A stretch of DNA of 64,000 nt. Origin: Rheinheimera soli. Its GTDB lineage: Bacteria; Pseudomonadota; Gammaproteobacteria; Enterobacterales; Alteromonadaceae. Position numbers and translations under genes: made by a program. Location: positions 17,990 to 81,989 of the forward strand of contig NZ_JAJOYU010000020.1 of assembly GCF_021290985.1 (NCBI RefSeq), given 5' to 3'. A model generated the notes under the pieces. It was not told the origin of the DNA. It ran no database searches and worked only from the letters and a program-made list of their open reading frames with translations. Shown here piece by piece: positions 43,509 through 54,450 of the stretch; the stretch's first letter is position 1; the number at the start of each line of letters is the position of its first letter.

Positions 43509-46500
43509 TTGAATCATTTGTATCTACAGTGCATCAGGCTGCTGGCATTTGTTATTCCTGCGCTGCTGATGTTCACAGTGGCAGCCACTGAACAAAAAAT
43601 TGAAAAACTATCGGTGTACAGCAGGTTAGCCAATCCGCAAATTTACAGTGTGGCCAAAGATCATCAAGGCTTCTTATGGTTCGGCACAACGGACGGGCTG
43701 AAACGTTATGATGGTTATCAGTTTATATCCTTTCAGCATGAGCCAGACCAGCCAGGTTCCCTGTCGAATAATAATGTTGGGGTGATGCTGCATGATTCAC
43801 AAAGCAGGCTTTGGGTAGGTACCTGGGGTGGCGGACTGAATTTGTACCAGCCACAAAGTCAGACCTTCCGGCATTTTCGCCACGACCCGCAATCGGCAAG
43901 TTCCTTAGGCGCAGACAGAGTACAATCCCTGTTTGAAAGTAAATCCGGTGAGATATGGGTTGGCACCAATGGCGGTGGCTTAAATTTATATCAGCCACAA
44001 AGCGACACTTTTAAAAGTTACACTCATGATCCTGCTGATCCGCAGAGTATTGGCAACAACAGGATTTGGGGCTTAGCGGAAGACAGCAAACAGAATTTAT
44101 GGGTTGCAACTACGGATGGTTTGTATCGATTTAACGCTGAGCAGCAGCACTTTCATAAATATGGTGTAGCCGAAGGCTCTTTGGATCATCCTGAAGTACG
44201 CTCTATTTTTATCGACGCCCAAGATCAGCTCTGGGTTTCTACCCGCTTGAGTTTCGGCCGCTTTGATCCGGTCAGCAACAGCTATCAGCGCTATGCATTA
44301 CCTGATGGTGAACTGCCCAGCGTAAATAGCATGACGGCTCAGGGAGATGTACTTATTCTGGCGACTCTGGCCGGGGTCTATCATTTTAATACCAAAGACA
44401 AAAGCTTTAGCCCTGCGGCATTAAATGGTGACTGGTCTTTGCTCGGCAACCATGACGTGCGCCAGGTGCAGCTCGACTCTACGGGGCTTTTATGGGCAGC
44501 CACCCGTTATGCTGGTGTGGTGAAAGTATTTCCACGCTTGCCCGCTTTTGAAGCCTGGAACAACTACTTAAGCCACAGGCCGCTGTCTGGTTTGTATTCT
44601 CAGGTGCAAAGTATGATCGCAAGGCCTGATGGCGGTTTATGGCTGGGCACAGGCAAAGGTTTAATTGCATTTGATGGCAAACAGCAGTTCAGTCCCTTCA
44701 CTTCAGACAGCTTTCCAGGCCAGTTCACCCGCTTTCTCATTAAAACCATGGCTTATGACAGTCAAGACCAGCTTTATATCAACACAGATTCCGGCCTGTA
44801 CAAACTGGATCCACAACAACTGCAAATCCAACAACTGTCTCTGGACTGGATGACGTTAGCCGGAGATGGCATAGAGTCGTTGGCGGTGGATAAAGAAGAT
44901 CAGCTCTGGCTGGTGCTGTCCTCCACTCATCAACTGGTACGTTGGGATCCAAAAACCAATACCACTGCCTACTTTTTAAAGGACGTAGATCCGGTCTTCA
45001 GTTTTGTTGACCAGCAAAATGAAATTTGGGTTGCCACGCTAGGAGACGGCACCTATCGCATTTCAGCCGATCGCAAACAGATTTCACATTTTTTACCTGC
45101 GACCAGTCAGAGTCTGAGCAATACCAATCTGAGCACTGCCAGTGTCCTTGCCATACAACAAGCCGATGCGGATAGCTTGTGGTTTGCCACCAGCCAGGGG
45201 GTAGACCTTTACTCGAAGAAAACCGGTAAAGTGACTCACTTTAAACACGTGATCGAAGGCGAAGTCATTTCAGTGCAATCCATGGCGCTGGATACGTCAG
45301 GCATGTTGTGGCTGGCGACCTCTCATGGTGTGTCCCGGCTGGATCCGGATACGGGAATATTTAACTACTTCACTACCAATGATGGCTTAAGCAGCAATGG
45401 TTTTTTACCCCGCTCCGTGACCCAAACCCCGGATGGACGGATCTTTTTTGGCAGTGTTGAAGGCATCACTGCTGTGCATCCATCTCAAGTCCTGGTTAAT
45501 GAAATGCCGCCTCCGGTGGTCATTACTTCAGTCAAAATTGATGGTAAACATCAGCCTTTTCCATTGCCCGAATTAATTGAAGTTGCAGCTGATTTTAAAA
45601 ATTTAAGCATTGATTTTGCCGCTCTGGATTTTCAGGCCACTGAAGACAACAGATATCAAACCCGATTAGTGGGTTATGACGATCAATGGAGCAACAGAAC
45701 GCCCGAACATAAGGTTAACTATGGCCGTCTGCCGCCAGGTGACTATCAGTTTGAAGTGCTGGGCAGCAATAACCATGGCGTCTGGAACCCAAGTCCACAG
45801 CGGCTGAAACTAAAAATATTACCGCCCTGGTACCAAACCACTGTGTTTTTAGTCGCAGCACCGCTGACGCTGGCACTGTTGATCTTTTTCTGGTTCAGAG
45901 CCAGAACCCTGGCTCAGCAAAAACGCGAGCAGCATTTAACCGAACAGGTCAGTCGACGCACTAAGGATATTTTGTTGCTGGGCGAACTGGGCAAAGAGAT
46001 AGCCGCTACTTTTGAGCTCGAGCAAGTAGCACAGAAAATCTATAACCACCTGACCACAGTGCTCAACACCGATACTGTGGCTTTGGGTTTGTACGATCAG
46101 CAGCGCTCGGAGCTGAATTATCTGTTTGCCATGCGAAAAGGCGAGCGAGTTGACCCAGTCACAGTGCAACTGAACAATCCGCATCGTCCAAGCTGCTACT
46201 GCATAGAACAACGGCAAGAATTTATCGTCTCCAACGCATCGGATTGGGCTCGTTATGGTTTATCACCTCAGCATTGCCTGAATGGCCCGCAGACCCAGAC
46301 CGTGATTTGTGAACCTTTGATTGCAGGTAAGCAACTACTGGGGATTTTGACCATTCAAAGTGACCAGAACGACGCCTTTAATGAAGCCCAAATCAATATG
46401 TTGCGTATTATCGCCAGCCACGCTGCAGTCTCTGTCTCCAACGCCTTATCCTTCCAGCAACTGTCTGAAACCCGCCAACGTTTTGAAATGGCAATGGTAG

Positions 46501-49073
46501 GAGCCAATGCTGGTTCCTGGGAGCTGAATAACCAAACCGGAGAGCTCATTACCAATGAAATCTGGGCCACTATGCTGGGTTATACCCCTGACGAACTGAT
46601 GGCATTGTATGGCAACACCATAGATCAGCTTAGTCAGTTGGTGCATCCGGAGGATCTCGCCAGAGCCAACAGCGACTTTATTAAACACATCAAAGGTTTC
46701 AGCGATATTTACCGTGCCGAAGTCAGGATGAAAAGCCGCAGTGGTCAATGGAAATGGATGCTGAGTGTGGGTAAAGCTATTCAGCACAAGGTGTTTGGTA
46801 TTTTGCTGGATGTCAGCGAATCCAAAGCCATGGAAAGTGCTTTGCTGGACGCCAAAGAAAAAGCTGAGCATGCCACCAAAGCCAAATCCGACTTCTTATC
46901 CAATATGTCGCATGAAATCCGCACTCCGATGAATGCAATTATCGGTATGAGTCATCTGGCACTGAATACAGAATTAGCGCCCAAACAGCGCAATTACATC
47001 GAAAAAGTACACCGCAGCGCAGAAGTCTTGCTCGGTATTATTAATGACATTCTCGACTTCAGTAAAATTGAAGCAGGTAAGCTGAACCTCGAACAAACCG
47101 AGTTTCAGCTCGATGCAGTGCTGGAACAATTGGTGGATTTGGTCGGGCTAAAGGCAGCTGAAAAACACATAGAATTGCATTTTTCTATAGCCCCTGATGT
47201 ACCCGCTGTTTTGCGTGGCGACCCACTGCGTTTAGGCCAAATATTGACAAATCTGGGCAATAACGCGGTGAAATTTACCGAGCAGGCCGGTGAAATCACG
47301 GTTTCAGTGCATTGTGAACAACAAGAAAGCAATCAGGTGCTGCTGCATTTTGCCGTCAAAGACAGTGGCATTGGCATGAGCGCGGCACAACAGGCCAAAT
47401 TATTTCAGTCATTCAGTCAGGCCGACAGCTCAACCACCCGCAAATACGGCGGCACAGGCTTAGGTTTAGCTATTTGTAAAACCTTAACTGAACTGATGCA
47501 AGGTGAGATTTGGGTTGAAAGCGCTGAAGGCCAGGGCAGCACTTTTCATTTTACCGCCCGCTTAGGTTTAGTCAGACAGGCTCACACTGAGCTTGTAGTA
47601 CCAGCAACACTAAGTGGATTAAAAGTATTAGTAGCCGACGATAACGACACAGCCAGGGATATTTTAGCTGGCTTGCTGCGCCAGCAGGGTTTTGATGTCA
47701 CTACGACAAACAGTGGTGAACAAAGCTTAACTCTGCTGCATGAAGCCGCTCAGCAACAGCCTTTCCAGTTATTGTGTATTGACTGGAATATGCCAGGACT
47801 GGATGGTTTAGCAACTATTGCCCGACTAGAACAGCAGCCACTACGTCATAGGCCTAAAATCATGCTGGTGACCGCCTACGGTACTGATGAGGCCCAGCAA
47901 GCGTCGGCAGATCTGAGTATTCACAGTTATCTGGCTAAACCTTTTACTCGTGATAGCCTGTTGCAAGCTGTATTGCATGCTTGTGGCCACAGTAGTGATG
48001 TCCGCCACAAAGAAAATGGGGTAACAGCAAAAGTTCAGGCTGCGATCCGACAACTGCGGGGTGGCCGTATATTGTTGGCAGAAGACAATGCTCTGAATCA
48101 GGAATTGGCCATGGAATTACTGACCAGCAATGGTTTGCTGGTTACTTTGGCCGAAGATGGTCAACAAGCACTGAATTTACTGCAACAGCACCACTTTGAT
48201 GCTGTGCTGATGGATTGTCAGATGCCTGTGATGGATGGTTACGCCGCCACTGCAGCTATTCGTCAGTTAGAACAGTTTAAACAGCTACCTATTATTGCGA
48301 TGACCGCCAATGTGATGGCGGCTGATATTCAACAAGCGCTGGATGCCGGTATGAATGCCCATATTGCCAAACCTATTAACGTCAATGAGATGTTTTTGGT
48401 GATGGCAAAATGGATCAAGGTAGCTCATCCCCAGCCTGAAGTGATGCCAACGTCTGAGCAAGCAAACCAACTTCAACTGCCTGAGTTAGCGGGTATAGAC
48501 ACAGAGGCCGGGCTTGCGGTCAGCCAGCACAAGCAGGCTTTGTATCTGAAGTTATTAAAACGTTTTGCCGATTCCAATCAGGATTTCAGTCAGCAGTTTC
48601 AACAAGCCCTGCAGGACACAGACCCTGAAGCCGCCAGTCGTTGTGCTCATAGCTTACGGGGTTCAGCAGGAAATATAGGTGCCAAGGCCGTGCAGTTTGC
48701 GGCACAAGCTTTAGAGATGGCCTGCCGTGAACACTCCGATATTGCAGCGCCTTTACTGCAGCTTGAGCAGGAACTGGCAGTGGTATTAACGGCATTAGCA
48801 CAACTCAACAGCAGTCAAAACGAAAGTGCAAAACAGCAACAGACTGCAGATCCGGCACAAGTACAGAACTTACTGCAACAACTGGCAGCCTTGATAGCAG
48901 ACAATGACACTGAAGCTGTGGATACAGCAGAACAATTGCAGCAGTTACTCAGCGGCACAGAATATAAAACGGCTGTAACCACTTTGCTGAGGCATATCAA
49001 TAACTACGATTTTGATGAAGCTGCTGTTGGCTTAACCCTGTTAATCCAACAGATGGAGAGCAAACTGTCTTAG
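43509..49073 (+). CDS. Hybrid sensor kinase with beta-propeller sensor
   Basis: This 1854-residue protein starts at TTG 43509 with GGAGAG 6 nt upstream. Order: signal peptide; periplasmic two-component-regulator propeller repeats (about 35-680, e.g. [26 protein letters not shown]); Y_Y_Y domain (690-765); transmembrane helix (775-797); GAF (820-980); PAS (990-1110); HisKA with His1135 in [10 protein letters not shown]; HATPase; receiver 1 (Asp1425); receiver 2 (Asp1569); Hpt with His1714 in AHSLRGSAG. All phosphorelay residues are present. Such sensors often recognise polysaccharide pieces. It lacks an own DNA-binding domain, so output must pass to another regulator. Confidence 0.93.
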   Translation: MNHLYLQCIRLLAFVIPALLMFTVAATEQKIEKLSVYSRLANPQIYSVAKDHQGFLWFGTTDGLKRYDGYQFISFQHEPDQPGSLSNNNVGVMLHDSQSRLWVGTWGGGLNLYQPQSQTFRHFRHDPQSASSLGADRVQSLFESKSGEIWVGTNGGGLNLYQPQSDTFKSYTHDPADPQSIGNNRIWGLAEDSKQNLWVATTDGLYRFNAEQQHFHKYGVAEGSLDHPEVRSIFIDAQDQLWVSTRLSFGRFDPVSNSYQRYALPDGELPSVNSMTAQGDVLILATLAGVYHFNTKDKSFSPAALNGDWSLLGNHDVRQVQLDSTGLLWAATRYAGVVKVFPRLPAFEAWNNYLSHRPLSGLYSQVQSMIARPDGGLWLGTGKGLIAFDGKQQFSPFTSDSFPGQFTRFLIKTMAYDSQDQLYINTDSGLYKLDPQQLQIQQLSLDWMTLAGDGIESLAVDKEDQLWLVLSSTHQLVRWDPKTNTTAYFLKDVDPVFSFVDQQNEIWVATLGDGTYRISADRKQISHFLPATSQSLSNTNLSTASVLAIQQADADSLWFATSQGVDLYSKKTGKVTHFKHVIEGEVISVQSMALDTSGMLWLATSHGVSRLDPDTGIFNYFTTNDGLSSNGFLPRSVTQTPDGRIFFGSVEGITAVHPSQVLVNEMPPPVVITSVKIDGKHQPFPLPELIEVAADFKNLSIDFAALDFQATEDNRYQTRLVGYDDQWSNRTPEHKVNYGRLPPGDYQFEVLGSNNHGVWNPSPQRLKLKILPPWYQTTVFLVAAPLTLALLIFFWFRARTLAQQKREQHLTEQVSRRTKDILLLGELGKEIAATFELEQVAQKIYNHLTTVLNTDTVALGLYDQQRSELNYLFAMRKGERVDPVTVQLNNPHRPSCYCIEQRQEFIVSNASDWARYGLSPQHCLNGPQTQTVICEPLIAGKQLLGILTIQSDQNDAFNEAQINMLRIIASHAAVSVSNALSFQQLSETRQRFEMAMVGANAGSWELNNQTGELITNEIWATMLGYTPDELMALYGNTIDQLSQLVHPEDLARANSDFIKHIKGFSDIYRAEVRMKSRSGQWKWMLSVGKAIQHKVFGILLDVSESKAMESALLDAKEKAEHATKAKSDFLSNMSHEIRTPMNAIIGMSHLALNTELAPKQRNYIEKVHRSAEVLLGIINDILDFSKIEAGKLNLEQTEFQLDAVLEQLVDLVGLKAAEKHIELHFSIAPDVPAVLRGDPLRLGQILTNLGNNAVKFTEQAGEITVSVHCEQQESNQVLLHFAVKDSGIGMSAAQQAKLFQSFSQADSSTTRKYGGTGLGLAICKTLTELMQGEIWVESAEGQGSTFHFTARLGLVRQAHTELVVPATLSGLKVLVADDNDTARDILAGLLRQQGFDVTTTNSGEQSLTLLHEAAQQQPFQLLCIDWNMPGLDGLATIARLEQQPLRHRPKIMLVTAYGTDEAQQASADLSIHSYLAKPFTRDSLLQAVLHACGHSSDVRHKENGVTAKVQAAIRQLRGGRILLAEDNALNQELAMELLTSNGLLVTLAEDGQQALNLLQQHHFDAVLMDCQMPVMDGYAATAAIRQLEQFKQLPIIAMTANVMAADIQQALDAGMNAHIAKPINVNEMFLVMAKWIKVAHPQPEVMPTSEQANQLQLPELAGIDTEAGLAVSQHKQALYLKLLKRFADSNQDFSQQFQQALQDTDPEAASRCAHSLRGSAGNIGAKAVQFAAQALEMACREHSDIAAPLLQLEQELAVVLTALAQLNSSQNESAKQQQTADPAQVQNLLQQLAALIADNDTEAVDTAEQLQQLLSGTEYKTAVTTLLRHINNYDFDEAAVGLTLLIQQMESKLS

Positions 49074-50419
49074 CGCAGCAACGCAATACGGCCAGTTTTC
49101 ACTACTTGTTTATAGATACGGGGCTCTGGTGCCAGTACATACAAGTCGCCATTCAAACCAGTAAGTTGAACTGGCACTCCGACTTGATTTGCTACCTGAG
49201 CATTAGCCTGAATATGTGCGGCTTCGCCATGCACTGGCACAGCAATTTGAGGTTTAACCCAGCTGTACAACAATTCCAATTCACCGCGACACGGGTGACC
49301 AGAGACGTGAATAGGTAAATCAGTGTCGTGGCTTTGTAAGGTTTGAATCTCACGTTGCTGAAATTGCTGCACCAGCTTTTCGATAAAAGCTTCATTGCCA
49401 GGAATAATAATAGAGCTGAAGATCACTAAATCACCGCTTTCCAGCGACAACTCCCGCTGCATATCGGCCGCTAAACGGCTTAAAGTCGCTTTAGGTTCGC
49501 CCTGACTACCGGTGGCGACCACTAAGACTTCTTCTTTGGGTAAATAGCCTAAATCATTGGCGTCTATCAAATGAATATCATCTGGCCAATGCCCTGTTGC
49601 ACGAGCAGCACCCACCATATTTTGTAAAGAGCGGCCGAGCAGCGCCATATAACGGCCGGTTTTATTGGCCACCCGGCCAAGGGCTATTAAACGCCCGACA
49701 TTACTGCTAAAGCCACTGACTACCACCCTGCCCGCAGCCTGACTTATCACCTGCAACAAAGCCTCGTAACAGTCGCTTTCCGACACTGAAAAACCTTCGC
49801 GCAATGCATTGGTGGAATCACAGACCATAGCTGTGACATTTTCCTGGGCTAAACGCTGAAAGACGCGGGGTTTAAAGGCTTTGCCTGTCATAGGTGTTGC
49901 ATCTATTTTCCAGTCGGCGGTGTGAAACACCGAACCTGCGTCAGTGCGGATCATCAGACAATGCGGCTCAGGAATGGAATGAGTAATAGCCAAAAACTGC
50001 ACCGCAAAAGGGCCTATATGTTTGGTGTCGCCGGTTTTGACTTCAATGATAGGGACTTTATCTAAAAGCCCTACTTCGGCGAGCTTACGACGCAGAATTT
50101 CAGCCGTAAAAGCAGTGGCATAGACAGGGCATTTAAAACGAGGCCAAAGTGCAGGCAAAGCACCTATATGATCTTCGTGGGCATGGGTAATAATAATGCC
50201 TGCTAAATTTTCAGGTTGTCTGGCAATAAAAGCCGGATCGGCAGCCACTACATCGGCCTTTTGTAAGCTGTCAGGCTGCAGTGGACTGTTAAAAGTCACA
50301 CCACAATCCACCATCAGCCACAAACCGGCATGACCATATAAATTCAGGTTCATGCCAATTTCGCCTGTGCCACCCAAAGGTAAAAACCACAAATCAGCGC
50401 GGCCCGGTATTAAATCCAC
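49070..50419 (-). CDS. RNase J-like metallo-beta-lactamase
   Basis: The 449-residue protein has the beta-CASP/MBL hallmark GGTGEIGMN and HAHEDHIG (His79, His81, Asp83, His84), further ligands His168-region and C-terminal [10 protein letters not shown]. These define the RNase J group, but it is shorter than Bacillus RNase J (about 555) and lacks the full C-terminal domain; similar short forms occur in Gammaproteobacteria. It uses GTG with AGGAAG upstream. Role in RNA decay is inferred. Its end overlaps the kinase gene by 4 nt. Confidence 0.85.
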   Translation of the reverse strand: MDLIPGRADLWFLPLGGTGEIGMNLNLYGHAGLWLMVDCGVTFNSPLQPDSLQKADVVAADPAFIARQPENLAGIIITHAHEDHIGALPALWPRFKCPVYATAFTAEILRRKLAEVGLLDKVPIIEVKTGDTKHIGPFAVQFLAITHSIPEPHCLMIRTDAGSVFHTADWKIDATPMTGKAFKPRVFQRLAQENVTAMVCDSTNALREGFSVSESDCYEALLQVISQAAGRVVVSGFSSNVGRLIALGRVANKTGRYMALLGRSLQNMVGAARATGHWPDDIHLIDANDLGYLPKEEVLVVATGSQGEPKATLSRLAADMQRELSLESGDLVIFSSIIIPGNEAFIEKLVQQFQQREIQTLQSHDTDLPIHVSGHPCRGELELLYSWVKPQIAVPVHGEAAHIQANAQVANQVGVPVQLTGLNGDLYVLAPEPRIYKQVVKTGRIALLR

Positions 50420-50533
50420 AATTAGTACTTCCTGCGCTCAGACTTTTGTATCAGTGACAATAATACGGCTAGTGTAGGCCTATTGGTCAACTCATCCTAG
50501 CAATAAAGCAGCGCAAGTTTAGATCTCCGGACT

Positions 50534-51025
50534 TTAATGCACTGGCCCTGCTTTTTGATCAATTTGCTGTTGCAGTGATTTGGCAAAACCCAACAAAAAC
50601 AGCACCTCCGCCATCACAAACAAAGGCCCAATTAACAACCCCACCAGATCATCGACAAAAGCCGGTTTTTTGCCTTCAAAATAATGTCCGATAAACTGCA
50701 GTACCCAACCCAACACAAATACGGCAACAGACCAGCTTAACCAGGCTGCAGTGCTGTCCAGTGCAACCAATTGCAGCGCCAGAGCATAACAGCTTGCGCT
50801 AAACACCAGCATCACCAGTCCCATACTCAGACTTAAACGGAAATAAAATACCAAAGCGCCAACCAACAGCAGATGAGTGGCTGTGATACCAGCCGCTATC
50901 TCAAACGACAACAAGCTGAATAAGGCAATAACAATCAGCGGTATACCAGCAAAGTGGGTATAAATATTACGTTGGTCTCTGTGGTAATGAGCGTATTGAA
51001 TGAGATGCTCTGACAAGGTTTTCAT
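50534..51025 (-). CDS. Mpo1-like membrane protein (DUF962)
   Basis: The 163-residue protein has YAHYHRDQRNIYTHFAGIPL (His-rich first helix) and four transmembrane segments, as in the Mpo1/YGL010w family, where conserved His residues coordinate iron for alpha-oxidation of 2-hydroxy fatty acids. A second conserved part, WVLQFIGHYFEGKKPAF, carries the remaining His. AAGGAGAA precedes the ATG. Function in this organism is by homology only. Confidence 0.88.
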   Translation of the reverse strand: MKTLSEHLIQYAHYHRDQRNIYTHFAGIPLIVIALFSLLSFEIAAGITATHLLLVGALVFYFRLSLSMGLVMLVFSASCYALALQLVALDSTAAWLSWSVAVFVLGWVLQFIGHYFEGKKPAFVDDLVGLLIGPLFVMAEVLFLLGFAKSLQQQIDQKAGPVH

Positions 51026-51111
51026 AGGGTTCTCCTTAGCGAAAAAAACACTCTAAGGCAGAACCTTATCTAAGCTCTGTCAGCTAACCGACAATCAGGA
51101 CACTTTAATTC

Positions 51112-51372
51112 GATGGCATCTCTGCTGCTTGTTTTAACAGTGTCAAATCCAATACTTCAACTTGAGCATAATTAATGATTCGGAACCTCCGCCGCTTGTT
51201 TTAATAAGTACAAATCCAATACTTCAATTTGAGCAAAATTAATGATTCGGAACCTCTGCCGCTTGTTTTAATAAGTACAAATCCAATACTTCAATTTGAG
51301 CAAAATTAATGATTCGGAACCTCCGCCGCTTGTTTTAATAAGTACAAATCCAATACTTCAATTTGAGCATAA
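51112..51372. repeat. 67-bp tandem duplication of the Crp-family gene end
   Basis: The block ATTAATGATTCGGAACCTC recurs at 51171, 51238 and 51305, exactly 67 bp apart. Each unit is a copy of the last ~20 codons and stop of the adjacent regulator gene (reading IEVLDLYLLKQAAEVPNH). The most distal copy (51112-51170) is diverged and reads VEVLDLTLLKQAAEMPSN, perhaps the ancestral end. Confidence 0.92.
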
Positions 51373-51995
51373 CTGGTGCGGATCACCCCATTTGCTACCA
51401 GCTGTTGCAATAGCTGGTTAATGGTCTGGCGTGATAACGACAATAATTGCCCAAGCTGCTCCTGCTGCACCGGGATCAGATAACGCTCATCCTGCTGATG
51501 CAAACGGCATAACATCAATAAACGCCGGGCCAGACGAACTGAAGCGGGTAATAAACTTATATCTTCCAGCGCCTGAAACACCAGCCGCATTTTTTCAGTC
51601 AGTAGCTGACCAAAGCGTTGCCACCAGAGCGGATCCTGCTGCACCAATTGCTGCAAAGCTAAATTATTCAACTGCAGCAACTGACAAGCCACGCTGGCGG
51701 TCGCATCATGAGTGCGGGCTTTACGATCAAACAAGGCAATTTCACCTATCCAATCCCCTGCTTCCACTATAGTCAGCAAAGCTTCGCGGCCTGAACTATG
51801 TACACCTGCTATCAGCAAAGCGCCGGATAACAGCACATAAATACCATCAAACTCATCACCGCGACTGAATAAACGTTGCCCTGCACCCAGTTGCACCAGT
51901 CTGGCATGAGCTAACCACTGCTGCTGTTGGCTGACTGACAAAGCCGCAAACCAGTGGCTGTGCTGTCGAAGCTGTAATGCAAAATGGTCAGACAT
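51306..51995 (-). CDS. Crp/Fnr-family transcriptional regulator
   Basis: From ATG 51995 (AGG 7 nt upstream) the product has 229 residues: cNMP-binding domain (about 15-125, FSRGDEFDGIYVLLSGAL, GEIALFD) and Crp-type winged helix (about 150-220, LGQLLSLSRQTINQLLQQL). The cAMP-binding Arg-Thr pattern is not fully matched (KARTHDAT), so the ligand is uncertain. Its 3' end is tandemly repeated downstream. It is divergent from the DUF1569-like gene. Confidence 0.88.
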   Translation of the reverse strand: MSDHFALQLRQHSHWFAALSVSQQQQWLAHARLVQLGAGQRLFSRGDEFDGIYVLLSGALLIAGVHSSGREALLTIVEAGDWIGEIALFDRKARTHDATASVACQLLQLNNLALQQLVQQDPLWWQRFGQLLTEKMRLVFQALEDISLLPASVRLARRLLMLCRLHQQDERYLIPVQQEQLGQLLSLSRQTINQLLQQLVANGVIRTSYAQIEVLDLYLLKQAAEVPNH

Positions 51996-52097
51996 AACTA
52001 AACCTGAGCTTATCAAGCTGAATAATTCAAACTGTGCACAAGGTAGGAGATCCGGATAAAATCAGCAAGTACAGCAGCGCCAGTTTCAGGAAAGCAG

Positions 52098-52613
52098 ATG
52101 AACAGAAGACAATTTTTAATAGCAGGTGCAGCAGTTTCTGTTACAGCTGCCGCAGGATTAGAGCTTGGCAGCAGAGGTTTTGAAGCCAACTGGGCTGAGT
52201 TGATAGAGCAACTACGCTCGTTGCAGAATAAAGAACTGACCAGCAGCGGTAGCTGGAATCCAAGCCAGGTATTTCAGCATCTGGCGCAAAGCGTGCAGGG
52301 CTCATTTCAGGGTTACCCTGAACATAAAGCGGCCTGGTTTACTCATAGTATCGGACCTGTCGCCCTCAAAGCTTTTAAAACCGCAGGCGCTATGCATCAT
52401 CCGCTGGATGAAGTGATCCCAGGCATGCCGCAGCTTGACGCTACTCTACCAACACAACAGGCATTGCAAACCTTGTTACAAGCCTTAGAGCAATTTGCAC
52501 AAAGCACCACTCTTACCCCACATTTTGCCTACGGAGTGCTTGATCATCAGGACTATCAGGCCGCTCATGTGATGCATATACGTCAGCATTTACAACAAAT
52601 TCAAAGTCTTTAA
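52098..52613 (+). CDS. DUF1569/DinB-like protein with Tat signal
   Basis: The 171-residue protein begins MNRRQFLIAGAAVSVTAAAG, a Tat signal, so it is exported folded. The rest fits DUF1569 (DinB-like four-helix bundle): WNPSQVFQHLAQS, AMHHPLDEVIPG and HVMHIRQHL, with His residues that may bind metal. Function unknown. Confidence 0.8.
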   Translation: MNRRQFLIAGAAVSVTAAAGLELGSRGFEANWAELIEQLRSLQNKELTSSGSWNPSQVFQHLAQSVQGSFQGYPEHKAAWFTHSIGPVALKAFKTAGAMHHPLDEVIPGMPQLDATLPTQQALQTLLQALEQFAQSTTLTPHFAYGVLDHQDYQAAHVMHIRQHLQQIQSL

Positions 52614-52622
52614 TCCGCATGA

Positions 52623-54026
52623 CTACAAAGGACTGACAGCTGGGGCTACAAAAGCCGGAATATGCCAGCACTCTGCATCAGCAGCTGTTTTTACTGCCGT
52701 TATTGCTGGCATATGCTGCGCCACCACCTGATCAACAATAGCTGTTGCCATCAACGCCATCTGATCAAAGTTATCTATGCCGTTATTAGCAAAACCCTTG
52801 CGGGTACGGTGAATATTAAATTTGTCGGAGAAGCTGCGCCCAAAAGCCTGTTCCACTCCAGTTTTCCCCAGTATAAAGCCATAAAGCCCACCCCAGGTTG
52901 CAGCCGGATTATCTGAATCCCAACCTGCCAATACAGCTATTTTAATTGTCTCCTGCATATCGCCTTCACCATAAAACAAGCTGACCAAACTGGCGGCAAA
53001 GTTAATACCAGCAGCAAAACAGCCATTGCAATACAGCTTTTTGCCGGTAATTTCATAACCATCTTTGGCTTCTAGCTGATAACGCTGATACAGCTTGTCT
53101 CTGGCCTCTTCCCAGGGCATTCCGGACTGATGCAAAGACCAGACATAATCAAACATCTTGGCCGGATACTGGTTGGACGGCAGCTCAGCGCGAGCCTGCT
53201 GAGCAATTCGCAGCAATTGCGGTTGTACGGCTTTGGTTGGATCCACTGCAGCTGAGAGCGCATGCATCACCACATAAAAATTAGCAATGTCAGCAGCTTC
53301 AGCATAAGCCGTGGTGCGTATAGGTAAATAGGCCAGTTTGGAGGCTATATCAGCACGGAACGGCGCCAGAATACCAAAGAGCTCAGTGGTGAGCTGGGCA
53401 TCAATCATATCGTAGTGCGGGTTATTTGCTGGCATACCAGTAAAAGGCGGCAGAATATTTTGCTGCATTAAATCAAAAGCGTGCTGATTCGACACCCATA
53501 AAAAATTTTCTGGTTTGCCTTCTGCTGTTTTAAAAGGAGTTTCTGAATCTTTGTAAATATGCGCCAGCCATCCATCACGGATTTGTTCTGCGCTGAGCAG
53601 TGGCTTTTTGCTGTCGTGCATCAGTTTCAGATAAATATATTCAATATCGCTGTCATCATCCGAGCCCCATACTTCATCTTTATCAGCCACTACCCAATCA
53701 ATAGTGTCCGATAAATTACTCGGAATACCCTGACCCCAGATACTGGGCTGATCTTTTTTTTGCCAGTCCTTGCGGGTATAAAACTGCCCTGCAGGCCCGT
53801 CACCACCAATTTTATCCATTTCAGTGACCAGCCCGGTCCAATTGGCAATACTCAGCCCCAGCCAGAAACCATGCACCTTATCGGCATAGAGTTTTTTATC
53901 CAGCGTATAAGCGCCTGTTGCAGCCGCCGGACACAAAGAGACTTTCTGCTGCGCAGACACAGGCAAAGCCATCAGCATAAAAACAAAAAACCATCCGTTA
54001 CATATTCTGCAAACAACAGACCTCAT
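52623..54026 (-). CDS. Exported ADP-ribosylglycohydrolase-family protein
   Basis: From ATG 54026 (GGGG 6 nt upstream) the product has 467 residues with a signal peptide (WFFVFMLMALPVSA). The ADP-ribosylglycohydrolase-fold motifs are visible: HGFWLGLSIANWTG, DDDSDIEYIY and, near the end, GWDSDNPAATWGGLYG, which supply the two metal-binding Asp groups. An exported member is less likely to act on ADP-ribosylated cell proteins and more likely on nucleoside-like or other glycosidic substrates (inference). It is divergent from the second TonB receptor, with which it may be functionally linked. Confidence 0.82.
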   Translation of the reverse strand: MRSVVCRICNGWFFVFMLMALPVSAQQKVSLCPAAATGAYTLDKKLYADKVHGFWLGLSIANWTGLVTEMDKIGGDGPAGQFYTRKDWQKKDQPSIWGQGIPSNLSDTIDWVVADKDEVWGSDDDSDIEYIYLKLMHDSKKPLLSAEQIRDGWLAHIYKDSETPFKTAEGKPENFLWVSNQHAFDLMQQNILPPFTGMPANNPHYDMIDAQLTTELFGILAPFRADIASKLAYLPIRTTAYAEAADIANFYVVMHALSAAVDPTKAVQPQLLRIAQQARAELPSNQYPAKMFDYVWSLHQSGMPWEEARDKLYQRYQLEAKDGYEITGKKLYCNGCFAAGINFAASLVSLFYGEGDMQETIKIAVLAGWDSDNPAATWGGLYGFILGKTGVEQAFGRSFSDKFNIHRTRKGFANNGIDNFDQMALMATAIVDQVVAQHMPAITAVKTAADAECWHIPAFVAPAVSPL

Positions 54027-54450
54027 ACCAGCCCCAATGAAAGCACTTACAATGACTCTGTTATCCAATACCAGTACCCGGCTGTCAAGCATGGTGACGA
54101 TTCAAGGTTGATAAGCTTGTGCCACAGTGATGAAAAGGATCAAAAATCCCGGCACATCAGCGCATGAAAAAACCTCACTTATCGAGTAAAAATAAATCAC
54201 CCATAGCTAATATGCATAAATATGAGATTCATGTAGTTTACATTTCATACTCACCGAAGAAAAAAAAACAACAACACTGCACAGATAAAGGGCTGAAACA
54301 AAATTTAAACAAAAATGGAGAAATGAATTTAATTTGTTAATTATTGAATATAAATTCATCATGCAGTTTGAATGGCTATTGTTTTCTGATTTTTTCTGTG
54401 TTTCTATCGGATGAAACGCCAAAAAAACACGACCAATAGAGGTATTTTCC
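54027..54450. other. Divergent intergenic region
   Basis: This 424-nt AT-rich gap separates the exported hydrolase and the second TonB receptor and must hold promoters for both. I see no open frame with a ribosome site, no clear palindromic operator and no RNA gene. AGAGG lies 9-10 nt before ATG 54451. Confidence 0.6.
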
